From Cyanobacteria bacterium UBA11370 (lineage in GTDB: Bacteria > Cyanobacteriota > Cyanobacteriia > Cyanobacteriales > Coleofasciculaceae), in assembly GCA_003486645.1 (NCBI GenBank), contig DNGI01000222.1, forward strand, positions 34,969-58,897: a stretch of 23,929 nt of DNA, given 5' to 3'. Of this stretch, positions 1-7,623 are shown one piece after another; position 1 is the first letter of the stretch, and the number at the start of each line of letters is the position of its first letter. The notes under the pieces were generated by a model. The model was given only the letters and a program-made list of their open reading frames with translations. It ran no database searches and was not told where the DNA came from. Both the position numbers and the translations under genes were made by a program.

Positions 1-240
1 CGCGGACTGTCTTAAAACCCTTGCCTTGCGGGTGCGAGTTTGTATAGCCTCAGACTTCGACGCTGTAGGCAATTTGCAACTTTGGGATGCACCCTTGTAA
101 CTCAAATGTACTCAATTACCTTAATTAAATTATAGTTATAATGATTGAAGTTTATGTATTTCAAAAAATTTTTATTTTCTTACCTTGGAGAGCAATATAT
201 CCTCAAGTTGTGGATATGGCAAGGCAAGTGGGATAGATAT
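1..240. other. Intergenic stretch, nothing recognised
   Basis: I looked in all frames and found no convincing coding signal. The first 100 bases are more GC-rich than the rest and could be the edge of something that begins outside the window, but I cannot name it. The remainder is AT-rich. Confidence 0.4.
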
Positions 241-348
241 TAAACCTCTTGCACAATTAGAATTTATTAGCTAATTCCAGTTCATAGTTGTAAATACCAC
301 CAATCAGATTAACTCGTAAACCAAACTACTCCCACAAGAGGTCTAATC
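241..348. mobile_element. Internally deleted IS or MITE-like remnant
   Basis: The stretch is bounded by imperfect inverted ends: TTAAACCTCTTG on the left (240-250) and CAAGAGGTCTAA on the right (336-347). Inside is only the last part of a transposase frame on the minus strand. The size, about 105 bases, and the retained end suggest an internal deletion derivative. The exact element boundaries and any target duplication are not certain. Confidence 0.45.
257..325 (-). pseudogene. C-terminal tail of an IS5-like transposase (remnant)
   Basis: On the minus strand this stretch reads FGLRVNLIGGIYNYELELAN followed by KF and a stop. The pattern (R-x-N-L-I-x-G-I-Y-N-x-E-L) resembles the extreme C-terminus of cyanobacterial IS5-group DDE transposases, as I remember the family. 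A stop codon precedes it in frame, so only about 22 residues survive and no activity is possible. It lies inside a short pair of inverted ends (AACCTCTTG near 243 and CAAGAGGTC near 335), as expected for an internally deleted insertion sequence. Assignment rests on pattern memory over a short stretch, hence moderate confidence. Confidence 0.5.
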
Positions 349-355
349 ACCTTAA

Positions 356-994
356 TTAAATGTGCTTCCTCACCCAATCACGAAACTCTCTCATAGCCTT
401 ATTTCTTCCGATCAATTTACTCTGTCGAAGATACTGTGGAATTACTTCAGTTAATAATAAATCCCGAAAGTTAGGGCTACATTCAACCTCAACATACTTA
501 CCATCACGCAACACATTAATTTGTAACTTTCCTTTTTCAAACCGCCAAAGTTCAGGCACTCCTAATGCTTCATAAACACTAGAATTTGTACGTGAAGTAA
601 CATCAATTTCTAGCGCTAAATCCGGTGGAGGATCTACCGTTAAGTCCAAGGTATTTTTCCCCCGAACCGCTGCCTCATTTTGGATATAGAAACAGTCATC
701 AGGTTCTATTCCCTTAAGCATTTCCTGATTTTTAAATGTCGTAGAACCTAAACTCCAAAACTCTATATCCATTTCTTCAAGGAGTGCCTTTACCAAGTCA
801 CCAATAAGCACTTTTCCCGTCTCATGTTCTGGCAAGGGTGTCATAATTTCCAAGATGCCATTGTCATACACTACTCTAGAGGCACGATGTTCGCCCAAAT
901 CCTCTAAAATAGTCTCAAATTCTTGCCAGCTTATATCAGAAAGTAATACTCGCTGCCCTGGCGGCACTGTAATTCGCTTAAGTTCTAAAAGCAT
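356..994 (-). CDS. Uma2 family (DUF820) putative endonuclease
   Basis: A 212-residue protein of the Uma2/DUF820 family, a PD-(D/E)xK restriction-like fold that is strongly expanded in filamentous cyanobacteria. The substrate of most members is unknown. Visible family marks are the motif around residues 42-57 (VYDNGILEIMTPLPEHE), where a glycine-rich turn precedes a conserved histidine, and the catalytic-type segment PDLALEIDVTS, with the acidic residues of the nuclease core. Length is normal for the family. The start is the ATG at 992-994. There is no Shine-Dalgarno sequence, because a heptanucleotide repeat array begins eight bases upstream. The gene stands alone on its strand, and translation may be affected by array length. 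Confidence 0.85.
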   Translation of the reverse strand: MLLELKRITVPPGQRVLLSDISWQEFETILEDLGEHRASRVVYDNGILEIMTPLPEHETGKVLIGDLVKALLEEMDIEFWSLGSTTFKNQEMLKGIEPDDCFYIQNEAAVRGKNTLDLTVDPPPDLALEIDVTSRTNSSVYEALGVPELWRFEKGKLQINVLRDGKYVEVECSPNFRDLLLTEVIPQYLRQSKLIGRNKAMREFRDWVRKHI

Positions 995-1001
995 TTTATA
1001 A

Positions 1002-1099
1002 ATTTGTTATTTGTTATTTGTTGTTTGTTGTTTGTTATTTGTTGTTTGTTGTTTGTTATTTGTTATTTGTTATTTGTTATTTGTTGTTTGTTGTTTGTT
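1002..1099. repeat. Heptanucleotide array, 14 copies of RTTTGTT
   Basis: Fourteen exact 7-base units, each ATTTGTT or GTTTGTT, run without interruption directly upstream of the Uma2 start codon. This is the short tandemly repeated repetitive (STRR) type known from filamentous cyanobacteria. The two variants of the unit are interspersed, which suggests copying by slippage. Confidence 0.95.
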
Positions 1100-1177
1100 A
1101 GTAATAGATATTTCAAAAAATTAGATTTCAGCTTAAGCAACACAAGGGTTTAGCTTCGTGTTTGAAGATATCTAATG

Positions 1178-1247
1178 ACAACCAACAACTAACAACCAAC
1201 AACCAACAACTAACAACTAACAACCAACAACCAACAACCAACAACAA
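1178..1247. repeat. Heptanucleotide array, 10 copies of ACAACYA
   Basis: Ten consecutive 7-base units, nine of them ACAACCA or ACAACTA and the last a variant ACAACAA, lie just past the terminator of the DUF1257 gene. The units are roughly the reverse complement of those in the array at 1002-1099. The 78-base spacer between the two arrays itself begins and ends with an inverted repeat (1105-1117 and 1161-1174). The pair can therefore form a long imperfect fold-back. Confidence 0.95.
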
Positions 1248-1264
1248 AAAACGGGCTAACCCGT
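1244..1264 (-). terminator. Intrinsic terminator after the DUF1257 gene
   Basis: On the minus strand the sequence ACGGG-TTAG-CCCGT forms a 5-bp stem with a 4-base loop and is followed at once by a run of six T. It sits about 40 bases after the stop codon of the DUF1257 gene, as expected for the end of the RHH-ycf46-DUF1257 transcription unit. Confidence 0.7.
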
Positions 1265-1302
1265 CATTGGTCAACCCGTGAGCTTGGGAACGCCGAGATG
1301 TA

Positions 1303-1656
1303 CTATTTTTGCAGCACCAGTTTAACGTTGGCATTTTGCAAGCCGCGCTGCTTGACTTCAGCCAAGGTCTTATTAACGGCATACTTTTGGTTGATCGAGT
1401 TGATCAGTTCGGTTTGGTTGTGCTTCTTAGCAACACCCCAAAGGTCAGCAATCAGGTCAAAAGAACCATCGCTATTGCGAGACCAGCCGAGGTCATACTC
1501 GCCTTCCAAAACCGCAACGAGGTCGGCACGAACCCGCTGACCGTTGTAGCCACGAACATCAGCTTCTGTCTTAACGGAAATACCCAGGTCGCTGAGAGAA
1601 GCCTTCAGAATTTCGGCATCGGTGATTTTGGTACGCAGAGTGCTAAAGTGAGACAT
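1303..1656 (-). CDS. DUF1257 (Ycf35-like) conserved protein
   Basis: A 117-residue protein matching DUF1257, the family of plastid Ycf35 and small cyanobacterial proteins. The function is not established. The N-terminus MSHFSTLRTKITDAEILKAS is the typical family start, and the central part around WSRNSDGSFDLIADLWGV is also characteristic. The frame stays open upstream, but the ATG at 1654-1656 is chosen because a good ribosome-binding site (GGAGGA) lies seven bases before it, and because the family begins there. It follows ycf46 on the same strand with a gap of about 148 bases that contains a small hairpin (1778-1796). It is likely co-transcribed with ycf46, and this linkage is common in cyanobacteria as far as I know. 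Confidence 0.88.
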   Translation of the reverse strand: MSHFSTLRTKITDAEILKASLSDLGISVKTEADVRGYNGQRVRADLVAVLEGEYDLGWSRNSDGSFDLIADLWGVAKKHNQTELINSINQKYAVNKTLAEVKQRGLQNANVKLVLQK

Positions 1657-1804
1657 TTGATTTCCTCCAGTAGAGATAGAAAAGAAACGACAACGTAGTG
1701 TTTTACTTGAGCGGTTGAGCCGAGTTAAGAAACTATAGCTCTTTGTCAAACTGCTAGCAATAATCTGCTAGCCTTTACTCCTGTTGGGAGCAGGAGAAAG
1801 CCTG

Positions 1805-3316
1805 TTAAAACTCCAGTCGCTGATATTCAGCAACGGAGGCTGCCGCAGGTCGCGCACGCTGCCTAGCCCAATCCCGAAGGGCTGTGACCTGCTCTGTCAT
1901 CGTCCGAGAAAGCGGTAGAGTTGACTTGATTGCAGCAATAATATCCAGTTGGGTGAATTCTCGGTCTTGAGCAAATGCCTCATACATCGCGGCAATTAAA
2001 CCTTGCTCAATTTCTGCTCCCGAAAATCCCTCGGAAATCTTCGCCAACTGTTCAATATCAAACCTGGCAATATCTCTACGCCGCTTCTTCAGATGAATGG
2101 TGAAAATTTGCTGACGCTCTTCTGCGTTGGGTAAGTCCACAAAGAAGATCTCATCAAAACGACCTTTGCGAAGAAACTCACCCGGTAAACGTTCAACTCG
2201 GTTTGCCGTCGCCATCACAAATACAGGCGAGGTCTTTTCTTGCATCCACGTCAGGAAGGAACCAAATATCCGACTCGAAGTCCCCCCATCGGAATCTGAA
2301 GAACCACTGCTACCCGCAAATGACTTATCGAGTTCGTCAATAAATAGGATAGCTGGAGAAATCGATTCTGCGGTTTTGAGCGCATTCCGCAAGTTAGCTT
2401 CTGAGCGCCCCACCATAGACCCATCATACACCCGACCCATATCCAGGCGGAGTAGGGGTAGACCCCACAGACGAGATGTGGTTTTAGCAATCAATGATTT
2501 CCCACACCCAGGCACTCCTAAAATTAGCATCCCTTTAGGTTGGGGTAACCCGTATTCTCTCGCCCGTTCGGTGAACGCATTAGAGCGCTGTTGGAGCCAC
2601 CGCTTGAGTTCTTCTAACCCACCAACCGAATCTAAGGTCTCGTCTTCTTCAATATACTCTAAAATACCGTTACGGCGAATGAGTTGCTTTTTCTCAGAAA
2701 GAACAATATCAACTTCAGTCTCAGTCAAACGTCCAGTTTTTACCTGAGCTTTCCGATAAACCTTTTCGGCTTCATCCCGCGTTAAACCCAAGGCGGCTTT
2801 AAGCAGCTTCTCCCTAGTTTCCGTACTGGTGCGTCGAGTCTTGGTTTGCTCAAGCTGCCGAGATAGGACTTGGTTGAGTTCCGTAAAATCAGGTAGAGGA
2901 TAATCGAGAACGACAACTTCCTTTTCGAGTTCAATCGGAACCTGCTGCACTGGGGACATCAGAATAATGGTTTTCTGGCTATCTTTGAAGGACGCGATCG
3001 CATCCCGCAGCCATCGGGTTGTCGCTGGTGCATCAATAAACGGATGTAAGTCTTTAAAAATATAAATACCAGGTTCTTTCTGTTGGATAACCCATTGAAT
3101 CGCTGCTTCTGGCGAAACCGTGTTGTGTTGGGTCATCTGACGAGCTTGACTGTACTCAACGATGCCATGAGTTACCGTCCATACGAAAACACGCCGTTGG
3201 TTAGACTTGGTTTGAGCGATCGTGGCTATTGCCTTTTCTGTCCGTTCTTCCTCGGAAGTCACGAGATAGATTAGAGGATATTGAGCTTGAATCAGAACGC
3301 TGATCTCTTCTTGCAT
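1805..3316 (-). CDS. ycf46: AAA ATPase Ycf46
   Basis: A 503-residue AAA-type ATPase of the Ycf46 family, found in cyanobacteria and red-algal plastids. The N-terminal 200 residues are a family-specific domain. The AAA module follows from about residue 225, with Walker A GVPGCGKS (267-274), Walker B ILFIDE (323-328), a sensor-1 region with ATANR (369-373) and arginine-finger candidates in FLRKGRFDE (381-389). A small lid helical domain ends the protein. Length agrees with the family. In Synechocystis the homologue (slr0374) has been connected with stress and inorganic-carbon responses; I recall this from the literature, and the molecular role is unsettled. Upstream by about 100 bases lies a ribbon-helix-helix gene on the same strand, downstream a DUF1257 gene. 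Confidence 0.92.
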   Translation of the reverse strand: MQEEISVLIQAQYPLIYLVTSEEERTEKAIATIAQTKSNQRRVFVWTVTHGIVEYSQARQMTQHNTVSPEAAIQWVIQQKEPGIYIFKDLHPFIDAPATTRWLRDAIASFKDSQKTIILMSPVQQVPIELEKEVVVLDYPLPDFTELNQVLSRQLEQTKTRRTSTETREKLLKAALGLTRDEAEKVYRKAQVKTGRLTETEVDIVLSEKKQLIRRNGILEYIEEDETLDSVGGLEELKRWLQQRSNAFTERAREYGLPQPKGMLILGVPGCGKSLIAKTTSRLWGLPLLRLDMGRVYDGSMVGRSEANLRNALKTAESISPAILFIDELDKSFAGSSGSSDSDGGTSSRIFGSFLTWMQEKTSPVFVMATANRVERLPGEFLRKGRFDEIFFVDLPNAEERQQIFTIHLKKRRRDIARFDIEQLAKISEGFSGAEIEQGLIAAMYEAFAQDREFTQLDIIAAIKSTLPLSRTMTEQVTALRDWARQRARPAAASVAEYQRLEF

Positions 3317-3418
3317 GACTATCGACCTAATTTAGAGACGGTACAACAACGGCTCAAACATCATCAATAGAACTGTTGCAAATCGAACTGTTGCAGTCAG
3401 CTCTTGATTGGCTTTCCA

Positions 3419-3769
3419 TTAACAGGGAACTAATTCTTCTTCTCCCTGTCCGTCAGTTCCGGAACTGACTTCCTCTCTCAACTTCTCTACTGGCAGCTCT
3501 TCGTCTACAAGACTAGGCTGATCCTTGAGAGAAATCATCTCACCCTCTTTGATCACTACGGAACTCGAACATTCCGGACAGCTATAAACCTGATAGGTTT
3601 TCCCGTAGGATGCTTCTACCTCCTCAATGACCTCCGGATGGTGCAGATAGAATACGATGGCTCTCTCTACCATTGCCGACATTGAGTCTGAGTCAACAGC
3701 CGCTCTAATTTTTAGCTGGCGGTGAAGTCCTGGTGGGAGATACAACGTAACCTTTTGCTTGTCTTGCAT
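3419..3769 (-). CDS. Ribbon-helix-helix (CopG/Arc-like) protein with CxxC tail
   Basis: A 116-residue protein. Its first 45 residues (KVTLYLPPGLHRQLKIRAAV, then a serine- and methionine-containing turn and an AIVFYLHHP helix) have the beta strand plus two helices of CopG/Arc ribbon-helix-helix DNA-binding proteins. The C-terminal half is acidic and contains one CPEC pair in SCPECSSSVVIKEG, a possible half zinc site. The frame is open to a GTG at 3823, but the ATG at 3767-3769 is preferred because the domain begins right after it; neither has a strong ribosome-binding site. It lies first in the minus-strand series with ycf46 and DUF1257 and could be the local regulator or a nucleoid-associated factor. 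This is inference from position only. Confidence 0.72.
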   Translation of the reverse strand: MQDKQKVTLYLPPGLHRQLKIRAAVDSDSMSAMVERAIVFYLHHPEVIEEVEASYGKTYQVYSCPECSSSVVIKEGEMISLKDQPSLVDEELPVEKLREEVSSGTDGQGEEELVPC

Positions 3770-3823
3770 ATGATTTTCAATCGCTTTACCCGGGTATGTA
3801 TGTAAGATTATCGACATTCTCAC

Positions 3824-3979
3824 TGGCTGTCAAGACATTAACCCATCATGACAGCATTATTGTTACATTTCTTTATAATTTAAGGGGGTTGTTTGTTTTT
3901 TTGAACGGAATGATCGGGCAGGATAAGCTGGGTTAAATAATTTCACAAACTGCTCTCGCAGACACTATACGCTCAAAGA
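3824..3979. promoter_or_regulatory. Divergent intergenic region
   Basis: This 156-base AT-rich gap separates the minus-strand RHH-ycf46 unit from the plus-strand serine hydrolase gene, so it must hold the promoters of at least one and probably both. A TATAAT sequence is present at 3874-3879 but without a clear -35 element at a suitable distance. No operator repeat is evident to me. Confidence 0.35.
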
Positions 3980-6037
3980 ATGAAACGTTTCATCAGCTAC
4001 AATCTTTTAACCTCACTGCTCGTTACACTAGGGTTGATCGGGGTTCCAGAAGCAGTCAAGGCAGCGAATCCTCAAACGGAGCAAGTATTGACCTGGAGTC
4101 AGGTTGCGCCAGAAGATAAAGTCAATCCTGTGAGTGAAGGGATTGAGATTAGCCAATTAGACGATCAGGCTGTCTATGAAGATCCGGCGGGACGGTTTAG
4201 CGTTCCGCTTCCCACCAAATGGACGGTTGAAAATAGGGATAACGTGGGGATCTTAACCAGTCCGGATGGGGAGATTGTAGTTTACGTGCTAGCGATCGCC
4301 GGGGAAAATGTTGAGGATGCGATCCGTGACGCTTGGAAACAAGTCGATCCGGAGTTTGATAGTACCTCCTACGATTCTCCGTGGATCACTGACTTTCCCA
4401 GCGAGGGGATAGACCAAACCGTCAGCATTTTTTATAACACCGATGAAAACGAAACTGCGATCGCTTACGGTGTCCTTTCCCAAGGCGTGATTTATATTAC
4501 CCTGGGACGAGGCGATTCGGATAGCTGGGAACGACGGATTTCTCAGTTACAAATTATTGATACGGGGTTTACTATTACTGCCTTAGAACCAGCGGATCAA
4601 GTAGACTTAACGGGAATAGCACCCTTACCCCTAACCGACGAACTCAAATCTAAGTTTGAAGCGTACATCCGCGAAGGGATGGAGTTGTTGAACATACCCG
4701 GCGCAGCTATAGCGGTAGTGCAAGATGATCAAATTGTCTACGCTCAAGGGTTTGGCGTGCGAGAATACGGCAAAGATGCCCCAGTGACACCCGAAACGCT
4801 GATGATGGTGGGTTCGGTGACGAAGAGTATGACAACCATGCTGATGGCAACCGTAGTCGATGATGGGTTGATGGACTGGGATACACCCGTTGTCGATATC
4901 TTACCCACCTTTACGGTAGCTGACCCCGAACTTACCCCTCAAATTACCATGCGCCACTTGGTTTGTGCTTGTAGTGGCATCCCACGGCAAGATTTTGAGA
5001 TTCTCTTCAATTTCAATGAACTCACCGCCGAGGATGTGATTGAATCGGTGGCAAACTTTGAGTTCTTTACTAGTTTAGGGGAAGCATTCCAGTATAGTAA
5101 CCAGATGGTGGCTGTGGGGGGCTATGTGACGGCGCTAGCGGCAGGCGGAGAGTATGGCAACCTTTATGATAGTTACGTGGCTCTGATGCAAGAGCGTATC
5201 CTTACTCCTATCGGTATGACTCACTCAACGTTTTCCTTAGAGGATGTGGAGACGAGTGACAACTACGCTCTACCTCACACTAACTCGTTTTGGGAGGACA
5301 GTGGGCCATCATCGTTAAATGCAGAGAAATTTTTTCTCCCCGTTGTACCAGCAGGAGGACTCTGGTCTAATGTTTTAGATATGGGGCGCTATCTGATTAC
5401 GGAACTCAATGCAGGGATTGCCCCGGATGGCAAGCGGGTTGTTTCTGCGGAAAACTTAGCAGAAACGTGGAAACCAGAGGTTCGGATTACGGCGCAGTCG
5501 AGTTATGGTTTAGCTTGGTTTGTGGATGACTATAAGGGGTTGCGTTTAATCGATCATAATGGCAATACGAGTGGTTTCACCGCAGAGTTAGCATTTTTAC
5601 CGGATGCTGATTTAGGAGTGGTAGTGTTGACAAATGCTCGGCAAACGAATTCATTTAATGAAGCAATTCGTCTATACTTATTTGAATTGCTTTTTCAACA
5701 GGAACCTGAAGAGGATTTACTGGCAAGTTTCCGCCCTTCTTCTGAGTCTGATCAGGATTGGGAAACGGCGATCGCACCTTATTTAGGTCGATATCGGAAT
5801 GAGGCTTTGGGTGAAGTGACGGTTGAGTGGAAAGAGGATACGTTAATTCTAGATGCTGGAGAGTTTGAAACCGAACTCGATCTTGTGAGTAATGAAGAGG
5901 AAACAATCTGGACTTATCCCCGCGACTTTGGACTAGCGGGTACAGAGATACGATTTAGTCAGGATGAGGTAGGTAAGCCTATCTTGATCTTCAATAGTGG
6001 TTTGACTGAATATATTTTTGAACCGTTAAGCCGTTAG
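3980..6037 (+). CDS. Exported class C beta-lactamase-like serine hydrolase
   Basis: A 685-residue protein with a Sec signal peptide (hydrophobic core about residues 8-24, likely cleavage after VKA near 28). Residues 60-200 form an extra domain (YEDPAGRFSVPLPTKWTV and following) of the PsbP/DUF1795-like kind by eye. Residues 215-575 are a Beta-lactamase (PF00144) domain with the three expected motifs: S-V-T-K at 279-282 (nucleophile S279), Y-S-N at 372-374, and H-N-G at 526-528 in place of KTG. The last 90 residues look like the beta-rich C-terminal domain found after such hydrolases (DUF3471-type). Members act as D-aminopeptidases, carboxypeptidases or esterases, and H-x-G instead of KTG argues against true beta-lactamase activity. 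It is monocistronic. The start is the ATG at 3980, whose leader fits a signal peptide. Confidence 0.88.
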   Translation: MKRFISYNLLTSLLVTLGLIGVPEAVKAANPQTEQVLTWSQVAPEDKVNPVSEGIEISQLDDQAVYEDPAGRFSVPLPTKWTVENRDNVGILTSPDGEIVVYVLAIAGENVEDAIRDAWKQVDPEFDSTSYDSPWITDFPSEGIDQTVSIFYNTDENETAIAYGVLSQGVIYITLGRGDSDSWERRISQLQIIDTGFTITALEPADQVDLTGIAPLPLTDELKSKFEAYIREGMELLNIPGAAIAVVQDDQIVYAQGFGVREYGKDAPVTPETLMMVGSVTKSMTTMLMATVVDDGLMDWDTPVVDILPTFTVADPELTPQITMRHLVCACSGIPRQDFEILFNFNELTAEDVIESVANFEFFTSLGEAFQYSNQMVAVGGYVTALAAGGEYGNLYDSYVALMQERILTPIGMTHSTFSLEDVETSDNYALPHTNSFWEDSGPSSLNAEKFFLPVVPAGGLWSNVLDMGRYLITELNAGIAPDGKRVVSAENLAETWKPEVRITAQSSYGLAWFVDDYKGLRLIDHNGNTSGFTAELAFLPDADLGVVVLTNARQTNSFNEAIRLYLFELLFQQEPEEDLLASFRPSSESDQDWETAIAPYLGRYRNEALGEVTVEWKEDTLILDAGEFETELDLVSNEEETIWTYPRDFGLAGTEIRFSQDEVGKPILIFNSGLTEYIFEPLSR

Positions 6038-6358
6038 GAAGTGCCCACCTTATATAGCCAGTCTAAATGATTTGTAAAATACCTCTCCTTTGTCCCCCTT
6101 GTCCTCCTTACTAATAGCGAATGTAACCCGTTTACCTTGCTTTAAGCCCATACAAGAGGCATAAGCATAAAAATAGCAAATACCATTTTCTACTTTACTT
6201 TTATCAATAAAATGTATAAATTAGCGATCACAAAACTTTAGTGATTGCAAAACTTTTCGGTCTACTGAATCTGGTAAGATTCACTTGGGAAAAATACTAA
6301 ACCGCTCTCTGCGGTTATTACTCCCCGATTAAGATTATTAAGATGGAGGTTGTTGATT
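6038..6358. other. Intergenic stretch with a short hairpin
   Basis: No coding signal. Near its right end AACCGC and GCGGTT (6300-6305 and 6311-6316) form a 6-bp stem around TCTCT, followed by TATTA, so it may be a terminator or a leader hairpin for the next gene. An imperfect repeat of CAAAACTTTAGTGATTG lies around 6230-6260. Nothing else is evident. Confidence 0.4.
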
Positions 6359-6898
6359 ATGATGCTAGGTGGACTTCTTCCGGCGATCGGTTTGGAGATC
6401 CCGTGCAGTTGCTACGCAGTCAATGTGCCCCTTCAGGTGAATGTACTAGGGCTAATTACGCTGGACTTCAAGGGAGGAATTACGGTGCGAGTAGAGGGAA
6501 ACCTCAGAGAAGGTCTCGGCGGTGTCAAGCTCAGGGTGATCGGCCATGAGGTCTCGGCTGATAGTCCTGTGCTGGGCAGGGTTACCATCAGTCAGGCCGA
6601 TACCGAGGTAACGCCACTGAGCCTGCTCGAAATCATTAAGACTCTCCCGCCGACCTTCCGGCAGACGATGTATCTGGATTTCACTGTGACGATCGAAAAG
6701 CCGCCCGGAGGCGGTCCGCCCTTAGTTCTGTCGAACACTAAGACAGCCGCGCTGATCAACAACAACCTCCTGCAGTTCCCGCCACAAGGTAACGTTTACC
6801 AGCTGCAAGCACCCGTTGACCTCGCGCCTGTCGGTGCGCCAGACCAGGTCGTCGCCCAACTCCAACAGTTCCCCGTCACGGTTACGCATAACCCTTAA
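6359..6898 (+). CDS. Hypothetical beta-rich protein, GC-richer than neighbours
   Basis: A predicted protein of about 179 residues that I do not recognise. The start is set at the ATG at 6359-6361, since a clear GGAGG lies nine bases before it; the frame stays open a little upstream only through TTG codons. The sequence begins MMLGGLLPAIGLEIPCSCYA, with a weakly hydrophobic start, not a convincing signal peptide. It then continues with alternating hydrophobic and polar residues typical of beta strands, ending in a proline- and valine-rich tail (LQAPVDLAPVGAPDQVV). There are two cysteines, close together at the N-terminus. Codon usage with many GGC, CCG and GTC is GC-richer than the surrounding genes, which suggests recent transfer. 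A strong hairpin follows it. Its role is unknown. Confidence 0.6.
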   Translation: MMLGGLLPAIGLEIPCSCYAVNVPLQVNVLGLITLDFKGGITVRVEGNLREGLGGVKLRVIGHEVSADSPVLGRVTISQADTEVTPLSLLEIIKTLPPTFRQTMYLDFTVTIEKPPGGGPPLVLSNTKTAALINNNLLQFPPQGNVYQLQAPVDLAPVGAPDQVVAQLQQFPVTVTHNP

Positions 6899-6923
6899 CA
6901 AACCGGACTGGGGACTGTCGCCA

Positions 6924-6966
6924 GGGAGCTTTTGGAGAGAAAGCAACACACTCTCCAAAAGCTTTC
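6924..6966 (+). terminator. Strong hairpin after the hypothetical gene
   Basis: AGCTTTTGGAGAG (6927-6939) and its exact reverse complement (6951-6963) form a 13-bp stem with an 11-base loop, extended by three weaker pairs. It lies 28 bases after the stop codon of the gene ending at 6898. The U-run after it is poor (TTTCCTC), so termination efficiency is uncertain; it could instead stabilise the mRNA end. Confidence 0.6.
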
Positions 6967-7203
6967 CTCGCTTCCCCAGCGTCAGACTGAACTTCGACAA
7001 GAGTTCGGCGAGGCTTACTTGTCACCAGTAGCAGCAAATAAACCGTTTGTAAAAACCTACCCAAATCTGGACACAACTAGAAATAGCTACCCAGAGTAAC
7101 AAACGTGCAGGTTAAGACTTTTTAACAAGTCTACGTTGGCAGGGTCATGACACCGGAAAATGAACGCCAGTTTTCGGCTCTGTCGAACTCGGTTAAAAAA
7201 TAG
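6967..7203. other. Spacer before the IscB remnant, no gene seen
   Basis: No open frame of note. It contains the left copy of an 11-base direct repeat, AAATCTGGACA (7063-7073), which recurs at 7580-7590 on the far side of the IscB remnant. Short inverted repeats around 7153-7178 might be leftovers of an omega-RNA, but I cannot support this by pattern alone. Confidence 0.35.
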
Positions 7204-7581
7204 CGACGAAAGGTTTATAAGTCCGTGCCTAGTTCATAACAAGCCCTTTCAACTTGCATAGGTGTCACAGTGGCACTGCAAGTATTAACTGAACGCATTC
7301 TTAAGGTCAGGACAACTGGTTTTGGCGGAAGGCAACGGTGTCAGACGGACAAGTTTGGTTATCCAGTTCAGCACCGTCCATTGCGCCCAATCCTTGGTTT
7401 TTGTACTGGCGACATTGTTCGTGCCGATGTCCCTAAAGGAAAATATGCAGGGAGTTTTACAGCGCGGGTCTGTCCTATGTCGCACGGCTACGGTGAATTT
7501 GTGATCGACAAAAAACGGAGGTCAGTTAAATTGGAATACTTAACACCTGTTCATCGGAAGGATGGCTACAGTTATGCCTAA
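7204..7581 (+). pseudogene. C-terminal remnant of an IscB-type (OMEGA) nuclease
   Basis: The long open part (7240-7581) reads ALSTCIGVTVALQVLTERI, then TTGFGGRQRCQTDKFGYP, GFCTGDIVRADVPKGKYAG and finally HRKDGYSYA. This order matches the end of IscB proteins as I know them: a D/S-A-C-V/I-G segment of the split RuvC-III region, a (K/R)-T-T-G-x-G-x-R-Q motif, GFQTGD(L/I)V(R/K)A, VPxGKxAG and a final (R/K)-x-DGYSY. In-frame stops (TAA at 7237, TAG at 7201) and the absence of the bridge helix, RuvC-I/II and HNH domains show it is a broken gene. The segment between those two stops (RRKVYKSVPSS) also fits the family. IscB is an IS200/IS605-linked RNA-guided nuclease related to the ancestor of Cas9. 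Any short protein from this frame would be inactive. Confidence 0.75.
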
Positions 7582-7623
7582 ATCTGGACAAACTGACCAA
7601 AAATGTATAGAGGTGTATAGCAA

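Noticed and set aside
1002..1247. CRISPR array
   Set aside because: Units are only 7 bases, contiguous, without unique spacers of 30-40 bases.
1657..1749. Upstream extension of the DUF1257 frame
   Set aside because: A strong GGAGGA ribosome-binding site precedes the ATG at 1656, where the family also starts.
2127..2747. Plus-strand open frame of 206 codons opposite ycf46
   Set aside because: It is the complement of the AAA domain coding region, with arginine- and serine-rich composition typical of an antisense shadow.
7081..7236. Intact omega-RNA of the IscB element
   Set aside because: A few short inverted repeats are present, but the omega-RNA of IscB lies before the start of the gene, and here the 5' three quarters of the gene are missing; the stretch in part reads as decayed coding sequence.
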